NCBI RefSeq assembly: GCF_017591425.1
Contig: NW_024467120.1
Location: 3,968,001-4,032,000 of the forward strand
DNA length: 64,000 nt
Source of the DNA: Ochotona curzoniae
Taxonomy: Eukaryota > Chordata > Mammalia > Lagomorpha > Ochotonidae
Direction: 5' to 3'
The position numbers and the translations under genes were made by a program. Shown here one piece after another: positions 1-10,824 of the stretch. The first letter of the stretch is position 1; each line of letters starts with the position of its first letter. Below the pieces are notes generated by a model, which saw only the letters and a list, made by a program, of their open reading frames with translations, did no database searches and had not been told where the DNA came from.

Positions 1-48
1 AAGGAATCCATGCACATTTTTTTTCATAATATGCATCCCCATCAATTT
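1..48 (-). repeat. AT-rich SINE-tail-side module (edge copy)
   Basis: On the minus strand this reads GCATATTATGAAAAAAA, then a CATGGATT-type segment, matching other copies near 6.75, 30.25 and 42.8 kb. It sits on the tail side of the adjacent minus-strand SINE and is cut by the window edge. Confidence 0.45.
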
Positions 49-49
49 T

Positions 50-185
50 TACAAAAAGAGCTGTTATTTTTCTTTAAATGTCAGATGTACAGAGAGAAGG
101 ACACACACATCTTGCATCCACTTGTCAAATGGCTGTGATGGCTGGAGCTGAGTCAATCCAAACTCAGGAGCTTCTTCTTAGTCTT
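50..185 (-). mobile_element. C-type SINE, truncated
   Basis: The antisense tail (AAATGTCAGATGTACAGAGA) is followed by CAAATGGCTGTGATGGCTGGAGCTGAG and the CAGGAGCTTCTTC segment. The head half is missing, so this is an older truncated copy. Confidence 0.75.
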
Positions 186-189
186 AGAA

Positions 190-840
190 AGGAAAATGAT
201 GCATCGATGTGTTACTTAGTTGAGAGAAGTGGGACGCAATTCTCAGGCTAATGGAAGAATGCAGAATAAAAAATGGAATGTATTTCTGACTTAAGCACAT
301 GAAGGGAACTGAATTTTGGATTTTTTTTTTTTGAAATATCTGCACCACTAAGCAGAGACGAAATCAGCATTAACATGGAAGAAGGGGTGCACAGCCAGGT
401 ACAACAGCTGAACGACCTGACAAACTGCAACAGGCACAAGGAAACATCACGTGGTACCCCATGAAAATGTCTAATGTTTGCGTGTCTGTTAAACGTAACA
501 ACACAATGGCCGCTGTCGAATGAAAAGATGTGTGCAGAGCTAGGCTGGACATCCATCTTTCCCAGCACTTTTGGTAATAACTGCATCACAGACAGCATCT
601 TGCAAGTGGTTATTAGTGAAAGCTATGCTCAGAGGCAGGGTTTCCTTGAGGGTCGAAATGGTGCAAGATGCAGGGTACTGCTGAGGAGGTGGCGACAGCG
701 TGGAGAAGTGGCTCAGTCATTACGACGAAGTGTCTGTGGCAGGCTTGCTTTACCTTTATTTGTGGCCCCATTGGCTGGGTCTCGGATGCAGGCAGTGGGG
801 CATCACAAGTGGGAGTTTGCATGACAGCCAAGAGCGCCCA
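190..840. other. Unassigned non-coding stretch
   Basis: No recognisable repeat or gene. It contains a short poly-T run near 320. The overlapping open frames on both strands have no domain I recognise. The right-hand end may belong to the decayed MaLR LTR that follows. Confidence 0.5.
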
Positions 841-849
841 TCACCAAAC

Positions 850-1065
850 AAGATGCCAATGGGTGTGTCAGGGGTGGGGCTCATTCTTGTAACTGCGTGC
901 CCTCAGGCATCCTGTGAAAGCTACCACAATCCCTTTCAAGGGCCCTTCCTTCAATGACCCAATCACCTCCCGCCAAACTCTATCTGTTAAAGGGCGGACC
1001 ACCTTCCAGTGCCACCACGCTGAGTACCAAGCTCCCCTGCAGACATTGGGGACACACACACAAGT
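850..1065 (-). mobile_element. MaLR (MST/MLT1-type) LTR fragment
   Basis: Antisense hallmarks of mammalian-apparent LTR retrotransposons are visible: a GACCCAATCACCTCCCGCC segment (usual form GACCTAATCACCTCCCAAAGG), then an ACATTGGGGACACA end. It is strongly diverged and its left end is uncertain. Confidence 0.45.
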
Positions 1066-2530
1066 CTTAGCCTAAACCACAGTAGAAGAGCCCTTGGCTT
1101 TGAGAAGGTCTGTAAGCAGGATTCTAGCAGTCTTCCACAGGCCTTCATGACTAGGAGAACCCAGTAGGCACCCGCCTCGTGTGAACTTTCACCCTTTATC
1201 CTCTTCTCAACGAAACATCCACAGTCTTTCCGGATGACCATCCGCTCATTGTGCCACGTTGCTATCCAGTGTTATAAGAACATGAACGCTAGCCCATTGT
1301 AATGGGTGTATTTGGCCTATATAGTCTCCAGGATTGCATTCTCTTTCTGGCCTCTGGTGTTACAGCTCAGTAAGCGCAATGATAATTTACTAAATGGAAT
1401 TTGCTTCTCAGTCTTCCTCCTCTATTCTTCTGGAGGCTTTTAGTGCTGATGAGTCACACTGTTGACACACAGCAAATAATGATAATGACCATGAATGGGA
1501 GCATCAAGGATACTTCTCCTTTTCCAAAAAAAAAAAAGATTCTAGAAGGCTTGCGAGTAGAAAATGATAAATATGTGATTGGGGTGGGATGGGGAAGTGA
1601 GGCTTAAGGGACAGGCTCTTTCCCTGCATTTTCAATTGAAAAGATCCACATGAAATCCACTTTCATCCCCCATATAAAATTGTACAGCTGTTCCAGAAAA
1701 AAAAAAAAGTATGAACAAACTTGAACCTCATGGCTTCTATTATTTTGGAATGAAAGGCTAAAGGCATAATGTGAGCTTTTTTTAGACATGAAGTTCTGTG
1801 TGTGTAGTGTTGTTAATTTCATATTAATGCAGGGTGCCAGCAGAACTCAGCAGAGAATCTACGGAGCAAAATCACTTTCCTGCAGTTCTGATAGCTGATC
1901 AGGATTTAGCCTATTTTTTTTTTTTAATTCGTAGATGAAAGGAACATTCCTTCCTACAATGCTGCACTACAGACCGCTGTAACACATCCACGGATCAGTT
2001 CTTTCCACGAACAATCAGGAAGTTAAAGAACAGCAATGCTCTGCTAAACTTGCTCTGTTACCAACAGATATGAAGTCTCTACTGAGAATTCATTACTTGG
2101 GCTCAAATTATTCATGAATGAGGCCTCACTTTTCCTATATATCTACTTGAGGGCATGGCTCCTTCCTTTACCTTATACGCAATCCAGGGAGCTAGCTGTC
2201 ATCCTTTAGGGAAATTCTGCCCACCTACTCACAATATGGAAGACCAGAAGAAACATTTAAGCAGAGCCTCTTCCCTGGATAGAGGTGTGTTCTCCTCACT
2301 CTTTGAAGTGTACAGCCAAGACGTGGGATCGTTTTCTGCTTGATGGTGGTGCTTTGTCGGAAAGGAAGGCTGCATCTGAGCACGGTGTGATGTCCCTTCC
2401 TGGCTCTGGTCCAGCCCTGTCACTGTGATCTCTGGTGACATTCTGTCTTCTTTCCATGTGATTCATGTTACCCACTTTTGCTAACAACACCTAACTCAGT
2501 ATCATTCTTCAAATAGCTGTTGTTGATAGG
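1066..2530. other. Unassigned non-coding stretch
   Basis: AT-moderate sequence with short poly-A runs near 1526, 1698 and 1915. I see no splice-flanked open frame or known repeat. Confidence 0.5.
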
Positions 2531-2534
2531 TGAT

Positions 2535-2750
2535 GTGCCCACTGCCTGTGATGCCGTCATATGCTGACGCTTGCTGCTCCACTTACAATCCAGCTCCCGG
2601 CTAACGTGCCTGGGGAAACATCCATGTGGGAGAGTCAGACGGATAGTTCCAGGATAGTTTCTGGAACTTGACCCAGTCCTGGCCATTGTGATCATTTGGT
2701 GAGTGAGTCAATAGGTGGAAGCTCTTTTCTGTCTCACCCTCTATGCAACT
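2535..2750 (+). mobile_element. C-type SINE, older copy
   Basis: TGCTGCTCCACTTACAATCCAGCTCC and CTAACGTGCCTGGG are followed by GTGAGTGAGTCAATAGGTGG and a CTCTTTTCTGTCTCACCCTC tail, the forward order of a SINE. It abuts an inverted copy. Confidence 0.75.
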
Positions 2751-2751
2751 C

Positions 2752-3030
2752 AGTTACTCAGAGAGAGTGAGAGATGGAGAGATGAAAAGAGATCTGCTGG
2801 TTCTCTCCTCAAATGGCCATAATAGCCAGAGCTAAGCTTATTCGAAATTAAAACGCAAAAACTTCTTTTGGATCTCCAGTGTGGGAGCAGAGACCCAAAT
2901 GCATGGGCCATCCTCTGCTGCTTTCCCAGACACATCAGCAGAGAACTGGAGCTGGGACTTGACCTAGTACTTACATGGGATGCCAGCATCGCAGGCCATA
3001 GGGTTTACTCACTATGCAACAATATCAATC
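2752..3030 (-). mobile_element. C-type SINE, inverted relative to its neighbour
   Basis: Antisense order: GAGAGAGTGAGAGATGGAGA, CTCAAATGGCCATAATAGCC, CTGCTGCTTTCCCAGACACA, and an ATGGGATGCCAGCATCGCAG head. Together with the preceding plus-strand copy it makes a tail-to-tail inverted pair. Confidence 0.8.
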
Positions 3031-3846
3031 CCTGATACTTTTAAAAATGTGATGATACCTAAGAAAGAGAAGAACAGTGTACAAGTAGAGCCACTATGTA
3101 GGTCAAACTACCTTGAAGCTCAGAGGGGATACAGCAAGACTTCTGTGAACATCTGGTCCTGGGCTCTGTCATCTTTCTTTGGCAAACTGAGATTCTTTGG
3201 GACAGAGGGAAAACAAAAGCTGCAGAATATTCAGCAGCAGGTGCAAGTCTCTTGATTCAGGAGAGCATGGGTAGGCAGGGTGTGACAGGCATCTGCCTCC
3301 AGGCTTCACAGCTTCACCCTTCTGATGCAGAGAAGATCTTGGGGTGATCCATCTCGTTATCATCCACTTCCTTTCTCCTCTCACCATCCTTGTGGCAGTC
3401 TCTGGAAAGCTGGAGTAGATGAGCTCAGCAGCAGCCTTGTACAAGCACCAAGGAGAGGAGCGGGAAGTGGTGGGATTCTCATAAAATCTATCAAGAGGAT
3501 TTCTCCTCTCTCCCTACTCTTTCATGTTACACCTGTACTCACAACACACAGCGTGTGATTGCATGCATGCCTTGCATCTCATGCACCCTGGAGTTTGGTG
3601 ACTGAATATCAATTACCAGCGAGAGACAACCTCACTAAGCCTGCACCACTCTACTTGGCCTATTACATGAACACGGAAGTCATTGAAACTAGGAAACATA
3701 AGGAACTTCTAATCTATGAAATCAGCCTTCACCACACTACATGGCAAAGCTATCCACAGAGTTTTGTCTTTCTGCTTAAAAAACAAACATTTACATCTGC
3801 TTAAAAAACAAACAAAACATTTACCTATTTGTACCTGTTAGAAAAG
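3031..3846. other. Unassigned non-coding stretch
   Basis: No repeat recognised. Several frames of 70-90 codons are open on both strands, but none shows a motif or flanking splice signals that I would trust. Confidence 0.5.
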
Positions 3847-3847
3847 C

Positions 3848-4057
3848 AAATGGCCGCTACAACCAGGACATGCACAGACCAAAGCCAGGAATTTTATCTG
3901 GGCCTCCCTTGTGGTTGGCAGGAACCCAAGGACTTGGGCCATCGTTTTCTGCCTCCTAGGATGCATTATCAGGGAGCTGTATATTGGAAGCAGAGTAGCT
4001 TCTAGCACATTCTGATATAGGATGCAGGCATCACAGACAGTGGCTCACCCTGCTGCA
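3848..4057 (-). mobile_element. C-type SINE, tail-truncated
   Basis: Antisense body AAATGGCCGCTACAACCAGG, CCAAGGACTTGGGCCATC, TATCAGGGAGCTG, and a GATGCAGGCATCACAGACAG head segment. The polypyrimidine tail is absent. Confidence 0.7.
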
Positions 4058-5000
4058 TTGTGGCTTCTGTCCTTAACACCTGTCAGCCAGAAGACACAAG
4101 GCATTCAACTGAAAAAAGAGACGATAGTTTACCAAAGACAATACGAGGATCCGGACTAGCCCATGTTGGGTATACAGCCAGCCACTGCTGTGTGCTGCAT
4201 TCATGCCCTCATTCTACCATTATTCTCTTCTCTGTCCTCATTTCTCCCTTACAATTTTTCCACCTAACAGTGGGAGAAGGCCAGTTGCCAATAACAATGA
4301 CTGTGTATTGCAGGGAAGATAAGATACACGTTTTGGGATGAGTGTGAGACTGGACTCACGTTTCTCTATTTGAAAATCCTCATTTGCCAGCATCTACCAA
4401 TGTGCTCCCACTGTGAATCCATGTCTGTAACCACGTATAGCATCGCAGGGGGACAATTTCACATTGAACATCTTTCCAGATCTCTGACATGTCTATAGTT
4501 CTCTATGATCTGTGCTCTGTGCATCAAGGTCTGACAAAGACCAGCCTGTGAGGGGGACACTGCAGACCGTGAGTTTCACAGCAGTGCTGCCAACTGAGAG
4601 GACCCTGAGTTGGAAAGTCATGGGGGAAATAAAATACAACCTCAAAAAAAAAAAAAAAATCCAAGTCGGCAAGAGAAGACCTCTCAGCAGCGGGTCAACA
4701 CTCTAGAGTTGTTAGAGAAGTCGTGACTGTTTTAGATAGCCATACAAAAGTTAATGTGGTGTTTCTGTCTTAAGGAGCTCCAAAGGAGGCCCAGGACCAC
4801 CCTACTGGTATCTGGAGGGGAAGTCTCTTCGGCCCTGTGATATGGTGCGCCTACGCACTGTTTGGCCTTTGAAGAAGCGTGGCAGATGGTAAATGCCAGT
4901 AACTCACCAGTTCTAAATTCAGAATAAATCTGCCTTGGGACCAATTTTTCTTTTTTAAGACGATTTGCAAGCTCAGATGATGTCCCTAGTTTCAAAGGTG
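4058..5000. other. Unassigned non-coding stretch
   Basis: Contains a 15-base poly-A run at about 4644-4658 and otherwise nothing I recognise. It precedes the CpG-rich block. Confidence 0.45.
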
Positions 5001-5029
5001 GCTTCCCTTTTTGAGGGACTATCTGGAGG

Positions 5030-5650
5030 TGTCGCTGAAAGCGGTGGGGAGGGGCGTGCAATTCCCCACGTTCCTGTCCCCCGTAGACATCCATCCAGTT
5101 TCCACTCAGAGAAAAGTGAACTGGGTAGAAGCCAGGCTTGGGTTGGAGGCTCCAAGTGGGTGGATCTGGGGTTCCCTCGCTCCTTCAGGCTCTCCCCAGA
5201 AAGCGCACCCTGGGGGTCGGGCGCGGAGCGTTCATTTACTACTTGTGCTGTTGGCAGCAGAGAGACAAGCACTTTCCTGCTTCCATTGGCTCCCTCTCTC
5301 TGATGTCACAGCCGGACAGCCAGTCTACAGCCTGCACTCCCAGAGCAGAAGGATGAATTGCAACAGCCCAGGCAGGGGAGCGGGAGGGGAGAGCCACCGC
5401 CATCCAAGCAGGGACCCCCTCGGAGCAGGCCTGCGTGCACCCCACCTCCCCGGTGCTCCGGCCGAGTTCACACCATTATCAAAGTAGGTCGCTCCGAGTC
5501 GTCTCCACGGCGGATCCCACCCAGCAGAGCGCCCCGCCCAGACCGGCAGCGGGAGGCTGGGGTCTGACCCGCAGGTGCCCTGCTCCCGCCCGGCTATGCA
5601 AGACAAGGCTCCCGAGCACTTCAGGAACAACTTCAATCAACACGCTCTTC
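5030..5650. promoter_or_regulatory. CpG-rich candidate promoter / first exon region
   Basis: CpG density rises sharply here (about 25 CpGs between 5210 and 5620), while most of the window is CpG-depleted. Visible motifs are a CCAAT box on the minus strand (ATTGG at 5285-5289), a CRE-like TGATGTCA at 5301-5308 and a GC box CCCCGCCC at 5532-5539. There is a plausible splice donor CAG|GTGCCC near 5574 on the plus strand. No TATA box is obvious. Open frames run through the block on both strands (for example 5011-5487 plus and 5325-5636 minus), as expected of any GC-rich DNA, and I recognise none of them. A CpG-island promoter is the simplest reading; gene and direction are unknown. A CpG-island-like enhancer is the alternative. 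Confidence 0.5.
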
Positions 5651-6338
5651 GGAGGAGGGGGTTGTCACCTGGAGTCTACGCTTTGTTCTGCGTGTTCAGA
5701 ACTTGCATTGTGGTTTTTGAGGCATGTGGGGGGTTTTCTAAGGCGGCAAGCTGGTCCCCCCATCCCCCTCCAGGATGCAAGTTAAAAAAAAAAAACACAC
5801 AGAAAACCTTAGATGAAGGAAGCGTTTTCTTAAATAACAGTGAGACATTTGTATAGAAAACAACTGCTTGTGTCATCATCAGTACACACTTCATACGTGT
5901 TCTTAAACACAGAAAGTCAATTCTTGACCAATAGCAGGCAGAGACACGTGTCAAAAAAAAAATGCTTGCAAAGTACGTATTGTCTTTAAACGCGACCTAC
6001 TTTCACATCGTTGTTTTTGCTGTGCTGTTTCCTGAAGCTTAACCCGCCCTGGTAGAACCTCCTCACCTTGCACCACTCCTCTGAAATGCCCCCTCTTTAC
6101 GAATCCTCTCGGCCAGGGTGCTTCTTCCCGCTAGACCCCCTGCAGCAAGAAAAAGAGCAGATACCACACACTGAGGAATAGCTTGAGTACGCTGCGGTTG
6201 CTCCCTAATTGTTGCACCATAACTCCTGGAAAGCAGGGGCAGCGCCTCCCACTTGAACCGTGCCTCACAGGTGCTCAGCCCAGCCTCTGAAGGACAATGG
6301 GAGGAAGGGAGGGAGAGGGGAAAACCAAAAAAAAAGAC
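5651..6338. other. Unassigned flank of the CpG-rich block
   Basis: CpG content declines gradually through this interval, although CpGs persist near 5990-6060. There are short poly-A runs near 5784 and 5955. No gene or repeat recognised. Confidence 0.4.
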
Positions 6339-6339
6339 C

Positions 6340-6570
6340 AACGTTTATTGAATGCCCAGTAAGTACAAGCTACTGCACGGAGGTGTCTATTGATTTCTTT
6401 CTTTTTCATTTAAAACTCATCACAGCACTAGAGTGGAAGATTTTGCTTTCCACCATCTGAAGAATAAAGCAGCTGAGGCTTGTCATAGTTACATAACACC
6501 CCAAATCCAACAGCCAATAGGCAGGGGAACCAAGATGCAAACACATCTGCCGGTCCCCTACTCCCTGATT
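6340..6570 (-). mobile_element. MIR (ancient tRNA-SINE)
   Basis: Antisense MIR order: TTTATTGAATGCCCAGTAAG, then AAACTCATCACAGCAC, then AAGCAGCTGAGGCTTGTCATAGTTACATAAC. This corresponds to the CORE region and the gagaaactgaggc...taagtaacttgcc block of MIR. Confidence 0.65.
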
Positions 6571-6714
6571 CTCCATCTTGCCTAATAAGCGCATGGAAAT
6601 TTCACTTGCCTAGGACCCAGCCCTGAAGATTTTGATGGAGATTTCTAAGCCCTAGTGGCTCCTTTTACGCAGCAGCGGTCAGCACATACAGAGAGATATC
6701 AAAAAGCTCTTATT

Positions 6715-6792
6715 AAAGTGGAATTAAGGGATAAGTTTATTTTGATGCAGAAAAAATGTGGAATATTTTCTCATAATATGCGCTTCCATGAG
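6715..6792 (-). repeat. AT-rich SINE-tail-side module
   Basis: On the minus strand it reads GCATATTATGAGAAAATATT, then GCATCAAAATAAACTTATCC, then AATTCCAC. It directly follows the tail of the minus-strand SINE to its right, in the same orientation. Confidence 0.5.
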
Positions 6793-7062
6793 CTTTAAAA
6801 AATTGTTTGTATCTCTTTTGAAAGGTCAGCTATACAGAGAGAAGGAGAGACACACACAGAGATCTTACACCGACTGGTTCATTTCCCACATGGCTGTGAT
6901 GGCTGGAGCTGGGCCAGTCCAAACCTGGGTGTCCCACGTGGGTGCGGGGTCTTAAGGACTTTGGCCATTCTTCACTGCTTTTCCTAATCCACACCACCCA
7001 GAAGGGATGCCAGTGCTAGCAGGTGGAAGATTACCTGGCTGAGCCACTGTGTCAGCCCTCCA
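6793..7062 (-). mobile_element. C-type SINE, older copy
   Basis: Antisense tail TTTTGAAAGGTCAGCTATAC, body CACATGGCTGTGATGGCTGG, TCCCACGTGGGTGCGGGGTC, and a GCTGAGCCACTGTGTCAGCC head. Confidence 0.85.
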
Positions 7063-7116
7063 CAAACTTTTTAAAGCCCCTCCTGTTAATGAAGTTGATG
7101 AGCACTTTCTAGACTT

Positions 7117-7298
7117 GTGGTTCCCAGGTCTGACCTCACATTTGGGAATCACCTGGAGACCTGATTAATCCATGCAGCTCTTCTGAGACTCTGATGTAAC
7201 TGGTGTGGTGTTTGGGGTCATCTGGCAGCCAGCCCAGATGTCAACAGCTGCCCAGGGGGTTAACACGTGCATCCTGGTGACTGAAAACCATTGGTCCA
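7117..7298 (+). mobile_element. MER5A-type hAT-Charlie DNA transposon
   Basis: The terminal repeats TGTGGTTCCCA and TGAAAACCATTG correspond to MER5 ends (cagtggttctc / gagaaccactg). Internally GGGAATCACCTGGAGACCTGATTA matches the MER5A body. The flanking 8-mers TTCTAGAC and GTCCAGAG fit the hAT-Charlie target preference NTCTAGAN. Non-autonomous and inactive. Confidence 0.75.
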
Positions 7299-7319
7299 GA
7301 GCAGGTCGTGGCATCTGCA

Positions 7320-7850
7320 CCATTTTTTTTTTTTTAATTTATCATATGCTACTGGTAATTCTGAACTGGAACCCGGGCTCTGAGAGCTCCTGCCTCCACA
7401 CCCTGCTGCCTCTGTCTGGGTTTGAAGACACGGCTTTCTAAAAATACTTCTGTCAGCAAGGCTGGCAGTGCTCAGCCAAGCACAGCAACAGGCTTGCTTA
7501 AGGTTGGCAGTGGAGGAGAGACAAAGGGGCCTGCTGTCACCTGATTTCCAGTCTGTAACCCGGGCAGCACGAACTTGTTCTCTGAGTTTTGTCTGTCAAG
7601 GGTTAGTTGGAGATTTACAGCACTAACAGCTCAGACGTCTCATTCAGGGAAGAGAACAGACATCTCGCAAACCGAGCCAAGGGGTAGCTTGTCGCCTTCA
7701 CGAGCTTCCATCGTTTCTCTGAATGTTTATACATCAATGTGCATTTTCACTCATAAGTACACAAGAGTCAGGAAGAGAAAACACTCAAATACCCAGTTTT
7801 CTGTAAAATGTGAGACAGGCAAGAAAAGAAAAAAAAAAAAAAACACTATG
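7320..7850. other. Unassigned non-coding stretch
   Basis: Begins with a poly-T run (7323-7335) and ends with a poly-A run (7829-7843). Nothing recognisable lies between them. Confidence 0.45.
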
Positions 7851-7852
7851 AT

Positions 7853-7905
7853 GGGGCCCAGCGCGATAGCCTGGTGGTAAAAGCCCTTGCCTGGCACGTG
7901 CTGAT
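7853..7905 (+). mobile_element. Young pika-type C SINE, head fragment only
   Basis: GGGGCCCAGCGCGATAGCCTGGTGG, then TAAAAGCCCTTGCCTGGCACGTG, is the tRNA-related head of the younger subfamily. The body and tail are missing, and an A-rich run precedes it. Confidence 0.7.
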
Positions 7906-7924
7906 CTTTTCTGCTTGCATTTGA

Positions 7925-8090
7925 ACTTCGCAACAAAGACATCAACAATGATTCTACTCTCCTCTTACCGACAAGAAAACTGGGGCACAGAGAGATTGAG
8001 TAACATATCCTAATATACACGACCAGTTAGCAGAAAACGGGTGCTCAGATCTGGGCAGCCTGGATCAATGGCTGACAGTTCCAAGCCGGA
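7925..8090 (-). mobile_element. MIR (ancient tRNA-SINE)
   Basis: CTACTCTCCTCTTACCGACA, then GAAAACTGGGGCACAGAGAG, then TTGAGTAACATATCCTAATA is the antisense MIR block in consensus order, ending in a TCTGGGCAGCCTGGATC segment. Confidence 0.75.
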
Positions 8091-8119
8091 CACCTGAGAA
8101 ATACTGTTTTCTCTATTTT

Positions 8120-8449
8120 TTTTTTAAAGATTTTCTTTTTATTTTTATTGGAAAGTCAGAGTTACAGAGAGGAGAGACAGAAAGATCCTCTGTCTTCTGG
8201 TTCACTCCCCAAGTAGCTGCAACAGCCAGAACTGAGCTGATAGGAAGCTAGGAGCCTAGAGCTTCTTCCGGGTCTTGCACATGGGTGCAGGGTCCCAAAG
8301 CTTTGGGCCATCCTTGACTGCTTTCCCAGGCCACAAGCAAGGGAGCTGGATGGGAAGTGGAGCAGCCAGAATACAAACCAGCCCCCACATATGGCATCTT
8401 GGCAGATGCAAAGCAAGGGCTTTAGCCAATAGGCTACAGCACCGGGCCT
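8120..8449 (-). mobile_element. Full-length younger C SINE
   Basis: Complete antisense copy: TTTTTATTGGAAAGTCAGAG, CTCCCCAAGTAGCTGCAACAG, GCACATGGGTGCAGGGTCCC, CACAAGCAAGGGAGCTGGAT, and a CACCGGGCCTG head. Confidence 0.9.
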
Positions 8450-8704
8450 GGTGTTTCGTTTTGAGCAGTTGTGCTTTTTGTTCACTTCATGCAATCCTGA
8501 CATGTGTTAGAGAAAACAAATTTCCATAGGGAAAGCCAGGGATGGCTGCACCACAACCTTCATTGTACACTCTTCCTTGGTGTCTACTTTTCTTTTTAAT
8601 TCTCCCCCCCCCCCTTTTTTTTTAGGATTTATTTTATTTGTACCAGAAGGACAGTTCAGAAGTCCAAATGGATCCCAACTTCTCCTGGACAACCAGGGGT
8701 GTGT

Positions 8705-8746
<42 letters not shown>

Positions 8747-9056
8747 GGGGAGGAGTCTATGTTCACTCTATTGGACTTGTACCACTCATCCAGCTGTGAC
8801 GCTGTCAATAGGGAAGAAATGAGAATCTGAACGATGTCTTTGACTTTCTCATAGAATCTGCTTTGCTACAGACAGAACTCCTAGCCCAGCGCACCCAAGG
8901 CTGCCCATCTCTTGCTCCGAGGGTGCTGGGAGGCCACTTCTGGCTTCCTCACCTATACACACATACCCAGTAGGAGAGACGAAGCCCAAGCTACCTCTCC
9001 CTCATGCTTCATAAAGTCAAAAAGTACTAGTATTTTTACAAGGAAACGCAGGATCA
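8450..9056. other. Unassigned stretch around a TG microsatellite
   Basis: Contains a C-run then T-run (about 8603-8624) and the (TG)n listed separately. No gene evidence. Confidence 0.45.
8707..8743 (+). repeat. (TG)n microsatellite
   Basis: An uninterrupted dinucleotide run of about 18 units, likely length-polymorphic. Confidence 0.98.
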
Positions 9057-9057
9057 C

Positions 9058-9310
9058 TTCATTCGAAAAGCAGAGAAATAAAGATCTTCTATTCCCTGGT
9101 TCACTGCCCAAATGCCCACATCAGGCCGAGGGAAGTCAGGAGACAGGAACTCCATCCAGATCTCCGCCGTCAGTGGCAGGGATTCCATGGACTTGAGACA
9201 TCCCTCAGTGCCTCTCTGGGTCTGCATTATCAGGAAGCAGAGCTGGGACTTGAACCTGGGCATAGGGGAAGCAGGTATCCCAGGTAGCATCTTGGTCACT
9301 GCATCAAACA
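9058..9310 (-). mobile_element. C-type SINE, diverged
   Basis: TTCGAAAAGCAGAGAAATAA, TCCCTGGTTCACTGCCCAAATG, ATCAGGAAGCAGAGCTGGGA and CTTGAACC follow antisense SINE order with several deletions. Confidence 0.65.
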
Positions 9311-9632
9311 ACTGAATGTCTTTTGGCTTGAAACGATGTATGTTTGTTCTTTCAATAGTCTAACCATTAGAAGACCAAAACAAGGTGTCCCCCTGGTTAT
9401 GCTTTCTTTGGAGGCTCTTGGGAAAAACCTCCCATCGCCTCTGCAGCTCCTGGCAGTCCTTGCCATTCCTTGGCCTGGGGGCTGCCTCACTGCAGCTCCT
9501 GCCTTCATTCACAGGACTGCCCGCTGTGTTTGCGTCTTTGTTCTTGTAAGGAGCCAGTCATCGGATTTAGGACCTTTTCTAATCTGTAACGGTTTCTTTT
9601 CTTTTCTTCTTCTTCTTCTTTTTTTTTTTTTT
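9311..9632. other. Unassigned stretch ending in a CTT/T-rich run
   Basis: The last 40 bases are a (CTT)n and poly-T run at about 9597-9634, probably the A-tail of the adjacent minus-strand SINE. The rest is unassigned. Confidence 0.45.
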
Positions 9633-9843
9633 TTAAGATTTACTTATTTCTTTGAAAGGCAGGAGTCAGGAGCTTCTTCCAGAACTCCCAAGTGGGCACA
9701 GGGCCCGAGGTCTTGGGACATCTTCTGCTGAGTTTTCAGGTGCATTAGCAAGAAGTTGCACTGGAAAAAGAACACCCAGGATTCAAACTAGTGCCCATAC
9801 GGGATGCTGGCATTGCAGGCAGTGGCTTAACTTGCTGTGCCAC
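9633..9843 (-). mobile_element. C-type SINE with internal deletion
   Basis: Tail TTAAGATTTACTTATTTC, then TTTGAAAGGCAGGAGTCAGG. The fusion of tail directly to CAGGAGCTTCTTCC shows loss of the central ~100 bases. The head ends at CTTGCTGTGCCAC. Confidence 0.8.
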
Positions 9844-9859
9844 TTAATTTAATATTTAA

Positions 9860-10437
9860 TATTCTTGAAATATTTCCTACAAGGCATGTCTACTTGTGAG
9901 AAACTTTCTCAACTTTTGTTTGTCTCAAAACGTGTTTATTTCTTCTTCACTTTTGAAGGATCATTTCAATGGCTACAGTATTCTAGGTTGGAAAGTTTCT
10001 GCTTTTTTGTTCGTTTGTTGTTTGTTTTTGGATCCTATTCCATGATACTCTTGTTGTTTGTTTGACTTCTAAAGAGAAATCAAACATAAGTTATGTTCTT
10101 GTTCATACCCAGGTAAAACATTTTTTCTCTGGTTTCTTCTGTGATTTTCTTTTTGTTTTTGGTGTGTTCTATAATTTGGGTGGTATGGATATAAATATAA
10201 ATTTTGGGGAGTTGATTGTGTTTGTTGCTATCTGACAGTCCTGGATTTGTAGTTTCATGTCAGTTATTAATTTTGGGAATTCACCAGCCACTGTGGCTTT
10301 AAATATTTCCTCTGTTCCTTTCTTCTTTTCTTCTTTATCTGGTATTCTCATTGCAAGCGTATTGTACCCTTTGTGTTTATTGCACAGTGCTTGGGATATT
10401 TAGTTTTTCAGTCTTACTTTTCTATTTGCTTTTTTAC
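9860..10437 (-). mobile_element. L1M/HAL1 ORF1-region fragment, left part
   Basis: The plus strand shows the antisense order of old L1/HAL1 ORF1: ATTTCAATGGCTACAGTATT, TCTAGG, TTTTGGTGTGTTCTATAAT, TTAATTTTGGGAATTCACC, then TTTAAATATTTCCTCTGTTC. The frame is destroyed. It is continued to the right of an inserted LTR. Confidence 0.65.
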
Positions 10438-10824
10438 TGTGGGGGATTTCTGCCGCTCTCCGCAGCGATGGACTTGGTGCACGAAGCCGATAATAACACG
10501 GGTGGACGCTGACTGATGGTCAAAAGCCCAAGTTTATTGGTGGCATCAGACTTTACACACTGAGGGTCATGGGATAAAAGAGGAAGTATTGAGCTTATCA
10601 ACAAAACCCATCCACTGTTTCTATACTTTCGTTTGGAACTCCTTTTGTTTGGTATATTCCACCAAGTGTTCCCATTCACATGCTGTCCACTCAACTGTTC
10701 CCTTACAAATGATGTCCAATCAGTTATACAAAAGGTATCCATTCGGTTGCTATCATACAAATACTGTCCAATCAGCTGTAATCCTGTGCTCGCTGACCTT
10801 CTAGGGTCACAATGTCCTCCCACA
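10438..10824 (-). mobile_element. Solo LTR, ERVK/IAP-like, inserted in an L1
   Basis: The ends TGTGGGGGA and TCCTCCCACA form a terminal inverted repeat (TG...CA). On the minus strand there is a poly(A) signal AATAAA (plus-strand 10533-10538) followed by CTTGGGCTTTTGACC, a typical R-U5 arrangement. Two inverted CCAAT-type motifs (CCAATCAG near 10705 and 10767) lie in the U3 side. No internal retroviral genes are attached and no clean target duplication is visible. Confidence 0.75.

Noticed and set aside
5011..5487. 158-codon plus-strand frame over the CpG block
   Set aside because: Stop codons are rare in GC-rich sequence and competing frames of similar length run on the minus strand. The protein is unrecognised, so I call the block regulatory rather than coding.
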